Source of the DNA: JAAYJM01 sp964499465
GTDB lineage: Bacteria > Bacteroidota > Ignavibacteria > Kapaibacteriales > UBA2268
Assembly (NCBI GenBank): GCA_964499465.1
Contig: CAZCLJ010000118.1
Coordinates: forward strand, 1-12,921
Direction: 5' to 3'
Length of the DNA: 12,921 nt
Below the pieces are notes generated by a model. It did not search any database. It saw nothing but the letters and a program-made list of their open reading frames with translations, and was not told the DNA's origin. Each line of letters opens with the position of its first letter. The first letter of the stretch is position 1. Shown in pieces: positions 1 to 7,646 of this stretch. Both the position numbers and the translations under genes were made by a program.

Positions 1-28
1 ATTTACGCGCTATAAAAGCCAAAGTGGT

Positions 29-106
29 TCATTAGGAACGAAGTGAAGAATCTCACAACTTCTTGCTACCACAAACTTTGAGATTTCTCACTTCGTTTCG
101 AAATGA
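29..106. repeat. Imperfect inverted repeat (27/28-nt arms)
   Basis: The left arm at 29-55 (TCATTAGGAACGAAGTGAAG...) is the reverse complement of the right arm at 79-106 with a few mismatches and one extra base, leaving a loop of 23 nt. The right arm carries the words GAGATTTCTCACTTCG and AAATGACA, which resemble dispersed intergenic palindromes I have seen in many bacterial genomes. No reading frame crosses it credibly. It could fold in RNA or single-stranded DNA and is probably one copy of a dispersed repeat. A single copy in one window cannot prove that. Confidence 0.7.
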
Positions 107-187
107 CAGATTATATTAACATTATTGTTAGCGGTTTGGTATAAAAGCAATTGTATTCATTTAGGACAGAATTTATTTTTCTTTCAA

Positions 188-286
188 CTTCGTAGGAGTA
201 TCCGGTTTGTAGAAATAATGATAAAAAAAAAGAAAAGCAACGTAGTTGCGACCTATCTTTACTACAAACAGGACACTCCTACGGAG
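188..286. repeat. Inverted repeat with nested hairpins
   Basis: The arm at 188-212 (begins CTTCGTAGGAGTATCC) is the reverse complement of 262-286 (begins CTACAAACAGGACACTCC) with three mismatches over 25 nt. Inside lies a perfect small hairpin at 237-249 (GCAAC-GTA-GTTGC). Just beyond the right arm is another at 284-298 (GAGTTT-TGC-AAACTC). The density of hairpins and lack of coding signal indicate a mobile or dispersed palindromic intergenic element. A 77-residue open frame across it, 125-358 on the plus strand, is not considered a gene. Confidence 0.7.
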
Positions 287-296
287 TTTTGCAAAC

Positions 297-523
297 TCAG
301 AACTCCTGACCCCATAACGAAAATAAAGGAGTTAGGAAATTTGCCTCGTAAAGAATAGTTTCGCAGTTAGCAATAATATTTTATTAGTTATTGGTCATTA
401 GTTTGTAACTACTAATGACGAATGACGAATAACTAATGACCTATTGGTAATACTTATGTTGAAATTTAATTTTATATAATAAAATCTGCGAAATAGCAAA
501 CTACGAGGCATCAGGAGTTCTGA
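297..523. repeat. Three-layer nested inverted repeat
   Basis: Three pairs of inverted segments are nested. The outer pair is TCAGAACTCCTGA at 297-309 with its exact reverse complement at 511-523. The middle pair is 343-366 with 486-509, where the ends GCCTCGTA and TTTCGCAG match and the centre does not. The inner pair is 383-402 with 411-436, made of heptamer words such as GGTCATT and AATGACC, with a short duplication in the right copy. The outer word recurs in a related form at 7716-7740, where it ends gene A1. The element lies just downstream of recF and may structure the 3' end of that transcript (inference). Confidence 0.65.
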
Positions 524-554
524 AATTACTACTCTTTTATCTGCTATTATGTAT

Positions 555-1721
555 CTACAATCTTTCTATTTTTTCAACAACACCATTGCTGATGTTATAT
601 GCAACCATTTTGCTTTTTTCATTTATTCCGTTTGACTGGATTATTGATTTAAGTATTGAATTAATTCGGGTACTTGTAATGAATGTCTGTGTTTTAAGCG
701 ATTGGAGATTATCAAGAACTGCAACGCGTCTGTTTATATCAAGCTCAGCAAACATATCGTCAAGCAAAAATACTGGAGTTTCCTTAGTTTTTGCATAAAT
801 AAAATCATACTCAGCAAATTTCAAAGCAATTAGCAAGGTTTTATGCTGTCCCTGAGAAGCAATGTCGCGGGCAGTTCCGCCGTTAATTCGTATACGGAAA
901 TCATCTTTTTGTGGGCCGAAAAGAGTTGTTGTTCTGCGATATTCTTCTTTCCTGATTTTTTCAAAAAATGAAAATAAAAAATTTGTAATTTCTGTTTTAT
1001 TTGCTTCGCTTGATAAATTATTCGAAAGGCAATTCGGTAAATACTCAATATCAGCTTTTTCAATATCTAAAGAAATATTTTTATAAGAATCATTGAAAAT
1101 GGGCTGAAAATCACGAATAAACTGCAAACGTCTAAAAATAATTTCAGCAGCAGTATTTATAAAAAGTTCATTCCAGGGGTTTAGCTGAGAATAATCGAAA
1201 TCATACTGGTATTTTGCCTGCTGAAGTAAATTGTTTCTTTGCTTAAGGATTCGCTTAAAATCCATTAATTCTTTCAAATAGACTTTGCTGGTCTGACAAA
1301 GTATGCTATCAATAAACTGACGACGGTCTTGCGGCGAACCACTCGTTATTGGCTTAAAATCCGGATTCAAAATAACAACTGGGATTATTCCTATTATATC
1401 CTTTGGAAGAAGATTGTCGCCAAATGAAGAGTTAATTTGCTTTTTCTGTCCTCTTGTGTATTTTAGAGTAATACGATAATTATTTCCAATGTCATTTGTG
1501 CATTTTGCCGTAATTAGAAAATAATTTTGATTATTGTTTAATATTAAAGAATCTGATGCTGGAAGAAAACTTTTAGAGATTCCAGCATAAGAAATAGCTT
1601 CAAGAATAGTAGTTTTCCCGGCACCGTTTAGTCCGCAAAAGATATTCATTTGCGGGCTAAGCTCAATTATGCTGTGAATGTGGTTCCTTAAATTCTCAAT
1701 TTCTATTGAATTTATAATCAT
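555..1721 (-). CDS. recF: DNA replication and repair protein RecF
   Basis: RecF is an SMC-like ATPase that acts with RecO and RecR to load RecA at single-strand gaps. The 388-residue product has the expected layout: an N-terminal strand (INSIEIENLRNH) and Walker A GLNGAGKT at residues 30-37. Near the C-terminus are the ABC signature SQGQHK at 289-294 and Walker B LLDD at 319-322, with the following acidic residue in FAELD (E326). FGPQKDD, shortly before the signature, is also family-typical. The length is close to the usual 360-380 residues. The start overlaps the stop of lspA by 4 nt (ATGA), implying translational coupling, and there is no strong Shine-Dalgarno site. It is the last gene of the run; downstream is palindrome-rich non-coding DNA. 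A relation to other SMC-like ATPases is possible but the motif set fits RecF best. Confidence 0.95.
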   Translation of the reverse strand: MIINSIEIENLRNHIHSIIELSPQMNIFCGLNGAGKTTILEAISYAGISKSFLPASDSLILNNNQNYFLITAKCTNDIGNNYRITLKYTRGQKKQINSSFGDNLLPKDIIGIIPVVILNPDFKPITSGSPQDRRQFIDSILCQTSKVYLKELMDFKRILKQRNNLLQQAKYQYDFDYSQLNPWNELFINTAAEIIFRRLQFIRDFQPIFNDSYKNISLDIEKADIEYLPNCLSNNLSSEANKTEITNFLFSFFEKIRKEEYRRTTTLFGPQKDDFRIRINGGTARDIASQGQHKTLLIALKFAEYDFIYAKTKETPVFLLDDMFAELDINRRVAVLDNLQSLKTQTFITSTRINSILKSIIQSNGINEKSKMVAYNISNGVVEKIERL

Positions 1722-2356
1722 TGAATATTATTAGATTCTGTGCTGTTCGGCACAATTTCGGTTTGAACATTTGATTTAGAAAAACTAATTTGCGGTATTT
1801 TTTTATGGAACAGAATCAGCAACGCTGCTCCGCAGGTTACGCAGGAATCGGCAACATTAAATACGGGGAAATGCGAATAATTTAACCATAAAAATGAAAT
1901 ATCTGGTATATCAAATTGAATGAAATCAACAACTCTTCCATAAAAAAGCGGACCTTCATTAAAAAGTATCCCATAAAAGCAACGGTCAATTAAATTTCCA
2001 GCAGCACCCGCTAAAATCAAGCTAAATCCAAGTTTAACTGCAAAATGACTGTCTTTAATTTTATAAATTAAATAAGCAAGAGCAGTGCTTGCAGCCACAG
2101 AAAATAAACTGAGCAGTATTTTGAAAACACCAAAAGTTATACCAAAAGCCATTCCTTCGTTTTCCACATAGACAAATTGCAGAAAATCCCCGATTACGGG
2201 GATTCTTCCACTTGCAATAGCATCTAAATTTTGAAATCCAAAAATATATGCTATACCGAAAATATCTTTAAACAGCAATTTTGTAAACTGGTCTAAAAGA
2301 ATAAGCAAAGCAGCAAATACATAGAAATAATAGTATCTGTTTTTTTTATCGGTCAT
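1718..2356 (-). CDS. lspA: Lipoprotein signal peptidase (signal peptidase II)
   Basis: LspA is an inner-membrane aspartic protease that cuts the signal peptide from diacylglyceryl-modified prolipoproteins. The 212-residue protein shows about four hydrophobic segments (roughly 10-27, 73-97, 107-121 and 165-184). It has the conserved LDQ..K motif (D22, Q23, K26), the ENEGMAFG motif around N66, and both expected catalytic aspartates: D124 in GNLIDR and D170 in FNVADS. The segment between the aspartates is about 46 residues, much longer than in E. coli; I recall similar insertions in Bacteroidota enzymes. A polar tail of about 25 residues follows the last membrane segment. The gene starts 2 nt after the dksA-like stop and overlaps recF by 4 nt, so it should be co-transcribed with both. 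Confidence 0.95.
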   Translation of the reverse strand: MTDKKNRYYYFYVFAALLILLDQFTKLLFKDIFGIAYIFGFQNLDAIASGRIPVIGDFLQFVYVENEGMAFGITFGVFKILLSLFSVAASTALAYLIYKIKDSHFAVKLGFSLILAGAAGNLIDRCFYGILFNEGPLFYGRVVDFIQFDIPDISFLWLNYSHFPVFNVADSCVTCGAALLILFHKKIPQISFSKSNVQTEIVPNSTESNNIQ

Positions 2357-2358
2357 AT

Positions 2359-3787
2359 TTACTGCTTACCATTTGAATTATTATTAGCATTTGGCTGCTC
2401 GATTCTATCAATGCCGTCTTCGGGGCATTTTTTATGAATTTTATAAGCAGCAGAAAGAGTAGTAATAGGAACAGCGAGCAATCTTTCTTTAGCAATCAAA
2501 CAGCCGCAAACTCTACAAATACCATATGTTTTTTCTTTAATTCTTTGAAGAGCATCGTCTAATTTTTTAATATACTCATTAATTCTTTGGATTTGAGCAT
2601 AAGTCTTTTCTTTTTCCAATGCTTCAGAACCCTGTTCAGCCATGTGCATAGAATAAATCATACTTTCTTCGGCAAAATCGTAATTTGTCAGGTCATCAAG
2701 GCGGTCGCGAAGCATCCTCAACTCTTCAATAGATTCTTTTCTAAAATCCTGAATGCGTTTTTCGAAAATGGCAAGGTCTTCGTCGGAGTAACGCACATTA
2801 GGTTTAGGTGGAATCGGAGTAATTTCAATGAACGCCTGCTCGGCTGCTTTCTCTTGCTTTTGCTTTTTTACTAAAGTAGCTTGAATAATAGCACTTTCAT
2901 CTCTTAGAGGAATATGAGTTTCTTTAGGAACATCAACTTTTTTTCTGCCTCTTGTGATTTTCTCTTTAACAACTTCTTTTTCCGGCTTTTCTTCTTTTTC
3001 TTTGCGAGGTCTGCCACGTTGCCGCTTAGCATTTTCTAAGATTTTCTCCCGTTCTTCCTGAGTTAATACTTTGCGGGGACGACCACGTCCTCTTTTTCCA
3101 TTGGAATCAAATTCCTGAGATTCAGAGTCGTCTAAATCTTCTAATTCATCTAAATCTTCTAATTCATCTAAATCTTCTAATTCATCTAAATCTTCTATTT
3201 CATCCAAATCATCAATTTCATCTAATATTTCAGTTTCATCTAAATTTTCTACTTCATCCAAATCTACTGGTAAAGCAATTATTGGTTCGTTATCAAGATT
3301 ATCTTCAATAATTTCTGTTTTTTTAGCTTTTTTCCCTTTGCTTTTTGCCGGCTCTTTAGTTTCAACCTTTTCAACTACTTCAGAAGTAGCTTTGGCATTC
3401 TTGCCTTTTTTTGTTACCGGCTCTTTAGTTTCCACAACGGCTGCAACTTCAGAATTGACTTTGGCTTTCTTACCTTTTTTTTCTANNNNNNNNNNNNNNN
3501 NNNNNNNNNNNNNNNNNNNNNNNNNNNNNNNNNNNNNNNNNNNNNNNNNNNNNNNNNNNNNNNNNNNNNNNNNNNNNNNNNNNNNCCGGCTCTTTAGTTT
3601 CCACAACGGCTGCAACTTCAGAAGCAGTTTTCGTGTTCTTCCCCTTTTTTGTTACCGGCTCTTTAGTTTCCACAACGGCTGCAACTTCAGAAGCAGTTTT
3701 CGTGTTCTTACCCTTTTTTGCAACCGGTTCAATAGTTTCAACTATTTCAGTTACCTCAGTAGTTTCCTGTGTTTTCTTTTTTGCCAT
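2359..3787 (-). CDS. DksA/TraR-type protein with AT-hooks and internal repeats, interrupted by assembly gap
   Basis: DksA/TraR proteins bind RNA polymerase through its secondary channel. This one is unusually long: 442 residues even without the gap. In order it has a Lys/Glu-rich N-terminus made of 23-residue repeats, an acidic stretch of (ELEDLD)n, two AT-hooks (both with core RGRPRK) plus a weaker RGRKK, a predicted coiled coil, and a C-terminal finger. The finger has CRVCG but only a single later cysteine (HKKCPE), so the usual second CxxC is not intact. The start ATG at 3785-3787 has a Shine-Dalgarno GGAG (3795-3798) 7 nt upstream. The 100-N gap shifts the apparent frame, but joining the flanks directly restores it with a Val codon, giving KEPVEKKGK. 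The gene is therefore almost certainly intact in the organism. It lies 63 nt after ileS and 2 nt before lspA. Confidence 0.85.
3131..3202 (-). repeat. 18-bp tandem repeat encoding ELEDLD
   Basis: The plus-strand word TCTAAATCTTCTAATTCA repeats with an 18-bp period, about four copies, the last ones diverging. It encodes the acidic hexapeptide ELEDLD. The period is a multiple of three, so copy-number change would lengthen or shorten the acidic linker without breaking the frame. Confidence 0.85.
3348..3724 (-). repeat. 69-bp tandem repeat encoding a 23-residue Lys/Glu-rich unit
   Basis: The word CCGGCTCTTTAGTTTC starts at 3348 (with GCC variant), 3417, 3586 and 3655. The first two and the last two are each exactly 69 bp apart. 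The unit encodes V-[TEA]-K-K-G-K-[NK]-x-K-x-x-S-E-V-A-A-V-V-E-T-K-E-P. The two units right of the gap are almost identical, while those to the left have diverged. At least four units are present, and the assembly gap falls inside the array. Confidence 0.9.
3486..3585. other. Assembly gap of exactly 100 N in a tandem repeat
   Basis: Exactly 100 N is a conventional placeholder for a gap of unknown size. The repeat phase across it is 169 bp, which is not a multiple of 69. Deleting the Ns gives exactly 69 bp and restores both the repeat unit and the reading frame. The true missing length should therefore be a whole number of 69-bp units, possibly zero. Confidence 0.9.
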
Positions 3788-3794
3788 TTCGATG

Positions 3795-3798
3795 CTCC
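3795..3798 (-). promoter_or_regulatory. Shine-Dalgarno site of the DksA-like gene
   Basis: GGAG on the minus strand lies 7 nt before the ATG at 3787. It supports that start. It stands out because ileS, lspA and recF in the same run lack a clear site. Confidence 0.6.
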
Positions 3799-3850
3799 AT
3801 TTATTTTAATTCATTTTTTTCATATATAAAATAATAAAAGTGTAATATAA

Positions 3851-6800
3851 TTAAACTTTATTTAAAAGAACAAATATTTTTTCATCATTTATTTCAAATT
3901 CTGTCATTTTTTCATTTAAGTCGACATAATCCATTAGTTCTCCAAGAACTTCGTTCATTATAAACTCTTTTTTTATTTCCAAAGCAGCTTTAAAACTATC
4001 GCTTGTATTGTATTTTATAGTTATTCTGTCAATAATTTCAAAATTACTTTGCTTCCTAAGGTTTTGCACTCTATTAACAAACTCACGGGCAATTCCTTCG
4101 TGAAGCAATTCCTCGCTTATGTGAGTATCTAAAGCCACTGTAATAACGCCATCAGTTTCAACGAGCCATCCTTCAATATCTTGGCTTACTATTTCAATGT
4201 CTTCGAGTGCAATACAGAGCTGCTCTTCCTGAACTTTTACTGAAATACTTCCTTTCTTTTCTATTTCTCTGATTTGCTCGTTTTTAAGTTCTTTAATAGC
4301 ATTTGCAACGTTTTGAGTTAATTTACCAAATTTCTTACCAATTAGCTTGAAGTTTGGTTTGGCGCTACGGCGGACTATTTCAGTGTCGCCTTCTACGAAT
4401 TCTATTGATTTTATATTTATTTCTTCTTTAATGATTTCTTCAAAATGAAGAATATCTCTTCTTTCCTGAATAGACTGGACTGGAATAAGAATTCTTCCAA
4501 GTGGCTGACGAACACGGATTTTCGATTTTTCACGTAAAAATCGCGTTAAAGTAACAATCCTTTGAGCTAATTCCATTTTACGCTCTAATTCTTCATCAAT
4601 CAAATCATTGTTTGATTTTGGCAAATCTAATAAATGAACTGAAACCGGGTCGCTTTCCAATTTCAATTTCAAATATAAATCTTCTGACAAAAAAGGAGCA
4701 GCAGGCGAAATAATGCAGATTATATTCAAAAGAACTTCTTTTAAAGTCTGGTAAGCAGCAATTTTATCTTTATCGTTTTCACCTTTCCAAAATCTTCTTC
4801 TGTTTCTGCGAATATACCAGTTAGACAGTTCATTTATTGTAAACTCCTGAATTGAGCGGAGTGCCTTTGTCAAATCATACTCTTCCATATAGCGTGTATA
4901 TGTGGCAAGCAAAGAATTTGCTTTTGAAATTATCCATCTGTCTATTTCCGGTCTTTGCGAAACTGGAATAATTTCTTCATTTCCAGTGAAACCATCAATA
5001 TTTGCATACATTGCAAAAAATGAATAAATATTTGTAAGCGAACGGAAGAAATCAGAAATCACTGTTCTTGAAATATCTTCCTCATTGAAAAGAGTAGCTT
5101 TCCAGGGCGGATTATTGACAATTAAATACCAGCGGACAGCATCTGCGCCATACTTTTCCATAATATAGAATGGGTCAACAGAATTGCCCTTTGATTTGGA
5201 CATTTTTACACCATTTTTGTCAAGAATAAGTTCATTCACAATAATATTTTTAAATGCCGGCTTATTGAAAAGAGCAACAGCAATATTATGTAAAGTGTAG
5301 AACCAGCCGCGTGTTTGGTCAATTCCTTCGGCAATGAAATCGCCGGGAAACATTTTTTCAAATAAGTCCTTATTTTCAAACGGATAGTGCATTTGAGCAA
5401 AGAACATTGAGCCGGAATCGAACCACACATCTATAACTTCAGTTACACGGCGGTATTCTTTCCCATTTTTTATAAATACGACATTGTCGACAAAAGGTTT
5501 ATGCAAATCTATATCATAATTTCCTTCGCGAAGCAAAGTCCTTGTTCCATCTGGGTTTTCGTAGTAGCCGTCAAGTAGTTCTTCGATTGAACCAACGGCA
5601 AACATATCACTGCCATCTTCGGCGACCCAAATTGGAAGCGGTGTTCCCCAAAATCTATCGCGGGAAAGTGACCATTCTTTTACTTCTTCAAGCCAGTTCC
5701 CAAACCTGCCAGTACCGATTTCGGAGGGCTGCCAGTTGATTTGTTTGTTTATTTCAATCATCTGTTCCTTGTAAACAGGAGATTTAATAAACCAGGAATT
5801 GCGGGCATAATACATAACTGGATTTCCTGTTCGCCAGCAATGTGGATAGCTGTGAAGATAGTCGTTTGTTGCCCTATAAATCTTATCGGCTTTTTTCAGT
5901 GCTATAATAATATCTTTATCAGAACCTTCTTCTTCCCTGTCGGGATAAGTGAAATGCTTGATTGCTCTGCCAGCAAACTCGCCCATATCATCTGTAAAAT
6001 GTCCGTTTGGAGTAACGGGCTGTTCAAAAGGCAGATTATATTTTTTCGACATTTGGTAATCGTCTTCACCAAAAGCGGGAGCTAAGTGAACTATTCCGCT
6101 GCCATCTTCGGTTGAAACAAAATCGCCAGCGTGAACAGTAAGAGCATTCGGATACTTTTTTTCGTCTAATGGTTTAAAACTAAAAATCTGCTCGTATTTT
6201 GTTCCGACAAGGTCTTTCCCTTTGAACTTAGAAAGTATTTCGTATTCTCCATCAAGCACTTTAAGACGTGCTTCGGCAAGAATAAGGAACATTTCTAATT
6301 CTGCTTCCTTTGTTTTTACTTTGTTTTTTACGAGGACGTAGTCAATATCTTCGCCAACAGCAAGGGCAACGTTTGCGAGGAGAGTCCAGGGAGTTGTAGT
6401 CCAAACGACAAGATGAGTATTTTCGGGCAAATCTAAATTGGATTTTCTTACTTTCAATTTCAAAAAGCAGTTCGGGTCGCGAACATCTTTATAGCCCAAA
6501 GAAAGTTCGTGCGAACTTAACGGAGTTTCAATAGTTGGTGATTGGGGAACAACTTTAAACCCTTTATATATCAATCCTTTATCGAAATATTGCTTTAAAG
6601 CCCACCAAACTGATTCAATGTAATTATTTGTGCAGGTAATATAAGCAGAATCAAGGTCCACCCAATATCCCATACGGGTAGTAAGATAGCGCCAGCCCTG
6701 GTCTTTTTCAATATTTTGATAAACGAATTTTTTACATTCTTTATTAAATTTGTCAATTCCATACTCAACAATTTCAGATTTATCTTTAAGCTGCAACTGC

Positions 6801-7093
6801 TTTTCCAAAGCAATTTCAACTGGCAAACCGTGAGTATCCCAGCCGGCTTGTCGGCGGACATAGTGTCCTGTTAGTGTTTTATATCTGCAAATAATGTCTT
6901 TCAGTGTTCTTGCCATCAAGTGATGGATGCCGGGCTGCCCGTTTACTGTTGGAGGTCCTTCGTAAAAAGCAAAATAGAGACTGTCCTTGCGGTTCTCTAA
7001 TGTTTTTTCAAATACCTGATTTTCTTCCCAATATTTTAATATATTATGTTCTATTTCGGGATATGATAATTTTTCTGCTAATTCACTAAACAT
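3851..7093 (-). CDS. ileS: Isoleucyl-tRNA synthetase, type 2 (eukaryote-like), with GXHH signature
   Basis: This enzyme charges tRNA-Ile in the cytoplasm. The 1080-residue product has the class I layout. The first signature reads GIHH at residues 55-58 where canonical enzymes have HxGH. GWDTHGLPVE follows at 84-93. The CP1 editing domain includes WTTTPWTL at 231-238 and HLAPAFGEDDY ending at 346, with D345 the likely editing aspartate. KMSKS is at 630-634. A long anticodon-binding region follows, with no C-terminal zinc-finger cysteines. The length and absent zinc tail fit type 2 enzymes. The PQSPTIETPLSSHE stretch (183-196) has lost the cysteines found in many homologues. There is no clear Shine-Dalgarno site; the leader is A/T-rich and a TTTG/TAAGTTTG promoter lies about 40 nt upstream. 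No T-box leader was seen. It is the first gene of the run leading to recF. Confidence 0.97.
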   Translation of the reverse strand: MFSELAEKLSYPEIEHNILKYWEENQVFEKTLENRKDSLYFAFYEGPPTVNGQPGIHHLMARTLKDIICRYKTLTGHYVRRQAGWDTHGLPVEIALEKQLQLKDKSEIVEYGIDKFNKECKKFVYQNIEKDQGWRYLTTRMGYWVDLDSAYITCTNNYIESVWWALKQYFDKGLIYKGFKVVPQSPTIETPLSSHELSLGYKDVRDPNCFLKLKVRKSNLDLPENTHLVVWTTTPWTLLANVALAVGEDIDYVLVKNKVKTKEAELEMFLILAEARLKVLDGEYEILSKFKGKDLVGTKYEQIFSFKPLDEKKYPNALTVHAGDFVSTEDGSGIVHLAPAFGEDDYQMSKKYNLPFEQPVTPNGHFTDDMGEFAGRAIKHFTYPDREEEGSDKDIIIALKKADKIYRATNDYLHSYPHCWRTGNPVMYYARNSWFIKSPVYKEQMIEINKQINWQPSEIGTGRFGNWLEEVKEWSLSRDRFWGTPLPIWVAEDGSDMFAVGSIEELLDGYYENPDGTRTLLREGNYDIDLHKPFVDNVVFIKNGKEYRRVTEVIDVWFDSGSMFFAQMHYPFENKDLFEKMFPGDFIAEGIDQTRGWFYTLHNIAVALFNKPAFKNIIVNELILDKNGVKMSKSKGNSVDPFYIMEKYGADAVRWYLIVNNPPWKATLFNEEDISRTVISDFFRSLTNIYSFFAMYANIDGFTGNEEIIPVSQRPEIDRWIISKANSLLATYTRYMEEYDLTKALRSIQEFTINELSNWYIRRNRRRFWKGENDKDKIAAYQTLKEVLLNIICIISPAAPFLSEDLYLKLKLESDPVSVHLLDLPKSNNDLIDEELERKMELAQRIVTLTRFLREKSKIRVRQPLGRILIPVQSIQERRDILHFEEIIKEEINIKSIEFVEGDTEIVRRSAKPNFKLIGKKFGKLTQNVANAIKELKNEQIREIEKKGSISVKVQEEQLCIALEDIEIVSQDIEGWLVETDGVITVALDTHISEELLHEGIAREFVNRVQNLRKQSNFEIIDRITIKYNTSDSFKAALEIKKEFIMNEVLGELMDYVDLNEKMTEFEINDEKIFVLLNKV

Positions 7094-7134
7094 TTTTTTA
7101 ATAATATTTTTTTTCTAAAACTTATGATAAACTA

Positions 7135-7165
7135 CAAACTTAATGAAATTTCAAGAATTATCAAA
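7135..7165 (-). promoter_or_regulatory. Candidate ileS promoter, Bacteroidota type
   Basis: On the minus strand TTTG at 7165-7162 is followed after 19 nt by TAAGTTTG at 7142-7135. This fits the -33 TTTG / -7 TAnnTTTG pattern known from Bacteroidota, with normal spacing. It would leave a 5' leader of roughly 35 nt before the ileS ATG at 7093. In DNA this AT-rich a chance match is possible, but the position is right. Confidence 0.45.
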
Positions 7166-7180
7166 GAAGTTTTTGATAAT

Positions 7181-7299
7181 GATTAATGGTTAATGATTAA
7201 TGATTAATGATTAATGATTAATGGTTAATGATTAATGGATAATGATTAATGATTAATGATTAATGGTTAATGATTAATGATTAATGATTAATGATTAAT
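7181..7299. repeat. Heptamer tandem array, 17 units of GATTAAT type
   Basis: Seventeen consecutive 7-bp units, all in phase, mostly GATTAAT with GGTTAAT and one GGATAAT. The preceding GATAAT at 7175-7180 looks like a decayed unit. The array ends exactly where the terminal inverted repeat of the 282-bp element begins. An array of the opposite orientation lies at 7647-7695. Confidence 0.95.
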
Positions 7300-7376
7300 C
7301 TCTAACTCTCCCAATTTTACGTAATTGAAAGATTTATTTAGTAAAAAACGCATACATTTTTCTTACTGCTAGTAAA

Positions 7377-7400
7377 ATCACCATAATAAATTATGGTGAT
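7377..7400. repeat. Perfect 10-bp hairpin inside the 282-bp element
   Basis: ATCACCATAA pairs with TTATGGTGAT across a 4-nt loop. Read on the minus strand, the stem is followed by TTTTA, so it could act as a weak terminator for transcripts coming from A1. The T-run is short. Confidence 0.6.
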
Positions 7401-7414
7401 ACTCTAATTCTTAG

Positions 7415-7444
7415 ATTAACTCCCAAATTTATTTGGGAGTTAAT
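7415..7444. repeat. Perfect 13-bp hairpin inside the 282-bp element
   Basis: ATTAACTCCCAAA pairs perfectly with TTTGGGAGTTAAT across a 4-nt loop. The word CTCCCAAA echoes CTCCCAA of the terminal inverted repeat, so the palindrome may share an origin or a binding protein with the ends (inference). No T-run follows on either strand. Confidence 0.65.
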
Positions 7445-7646
7445 TTCCAATAAAGAGCGTAAAATCCTTAAACCATAAATACGTAATAGATTATTTGTTA
7501 TAAAATTCAAGATAAACTGCTACTAATCTATATTTATTAAAAAAATAAATAAAGTAATACGTAAATTTGGGAGAGTTAGAGATTAATGATTAATCATTAA
7601 TGATTATGGTTTTAAAATTCACAAAATTAACAATTTTTTCAACACC

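Larger units (their letters stand above)
1..554. other. Non-coding stretch downstream of recF
   Basis: No credible gene is seen here on either strand. The stretch is largely accounted for by three palindromic elements at 29-106, 188-286 and 297-523. No tRNA, rRNA or clear GC-rich hairpin plus T-run terminator was recognised. Transcription of the ileS-recF run would enter this region from the right, so the palindromes would form the 3' untranslated part of that message unless a terminator was missed. Confidence 0.6.
7300..7581. mobile_element. MITE-like 282-bp element with 24-bp terminal inverted repeats
   Basis: The left end 7300-7323 (CTCTAACTCTCCCAATTTTA...) and right end 7558-7581 are reverse complements with one mismatch in 24. 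Flanking DNA on both sides is ATTAAT, part of the GATTAAT heptamer array, so the element seems to sit inside that array. A target duplication cannot be told apart from the tandem repeat. There is no coding sequence. Two perfect internal palindromes lie at 7377-7400 and 7415-7444. The best reading is a non-autonomous transposon mobilised in trans, but a structured RNA or a recombination site is not excluded. Confidence 0.55.

Noticed and set aside
125..358. 77-residue open frame on the plus strand
   Set aside because: It runs through the inverted repeats at 188-286 and 297-309; its composition follows the repeat and it has no recognisable motif.
3470..3787. Separate short gene upstream of a DksA gene
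   Set aside because: The apparent frame break is due to the 100-N placeholder. Joining the flanks yields one continuous frame with an intact repeat unit.
7094..7174. T-box riboswitch in front of ileS
   Set aside because: The leader before the start is short and A/T-rich, with no T-box consensus or specifier structure; a promoter-like pair lies too close to the gene for a T-box to fit.
7175..7299. CRISPR array
   Set aside because: The units are 7 bp without spacers, so this is a plain tandem repeat. No cas gene is present.
7415..7444. Rho-independent terminator
   Set aside because: The stem is strong but A/T-rich in part and no T-run follows on either strand; it lies inside the inverted-repeat element, which explains it better.
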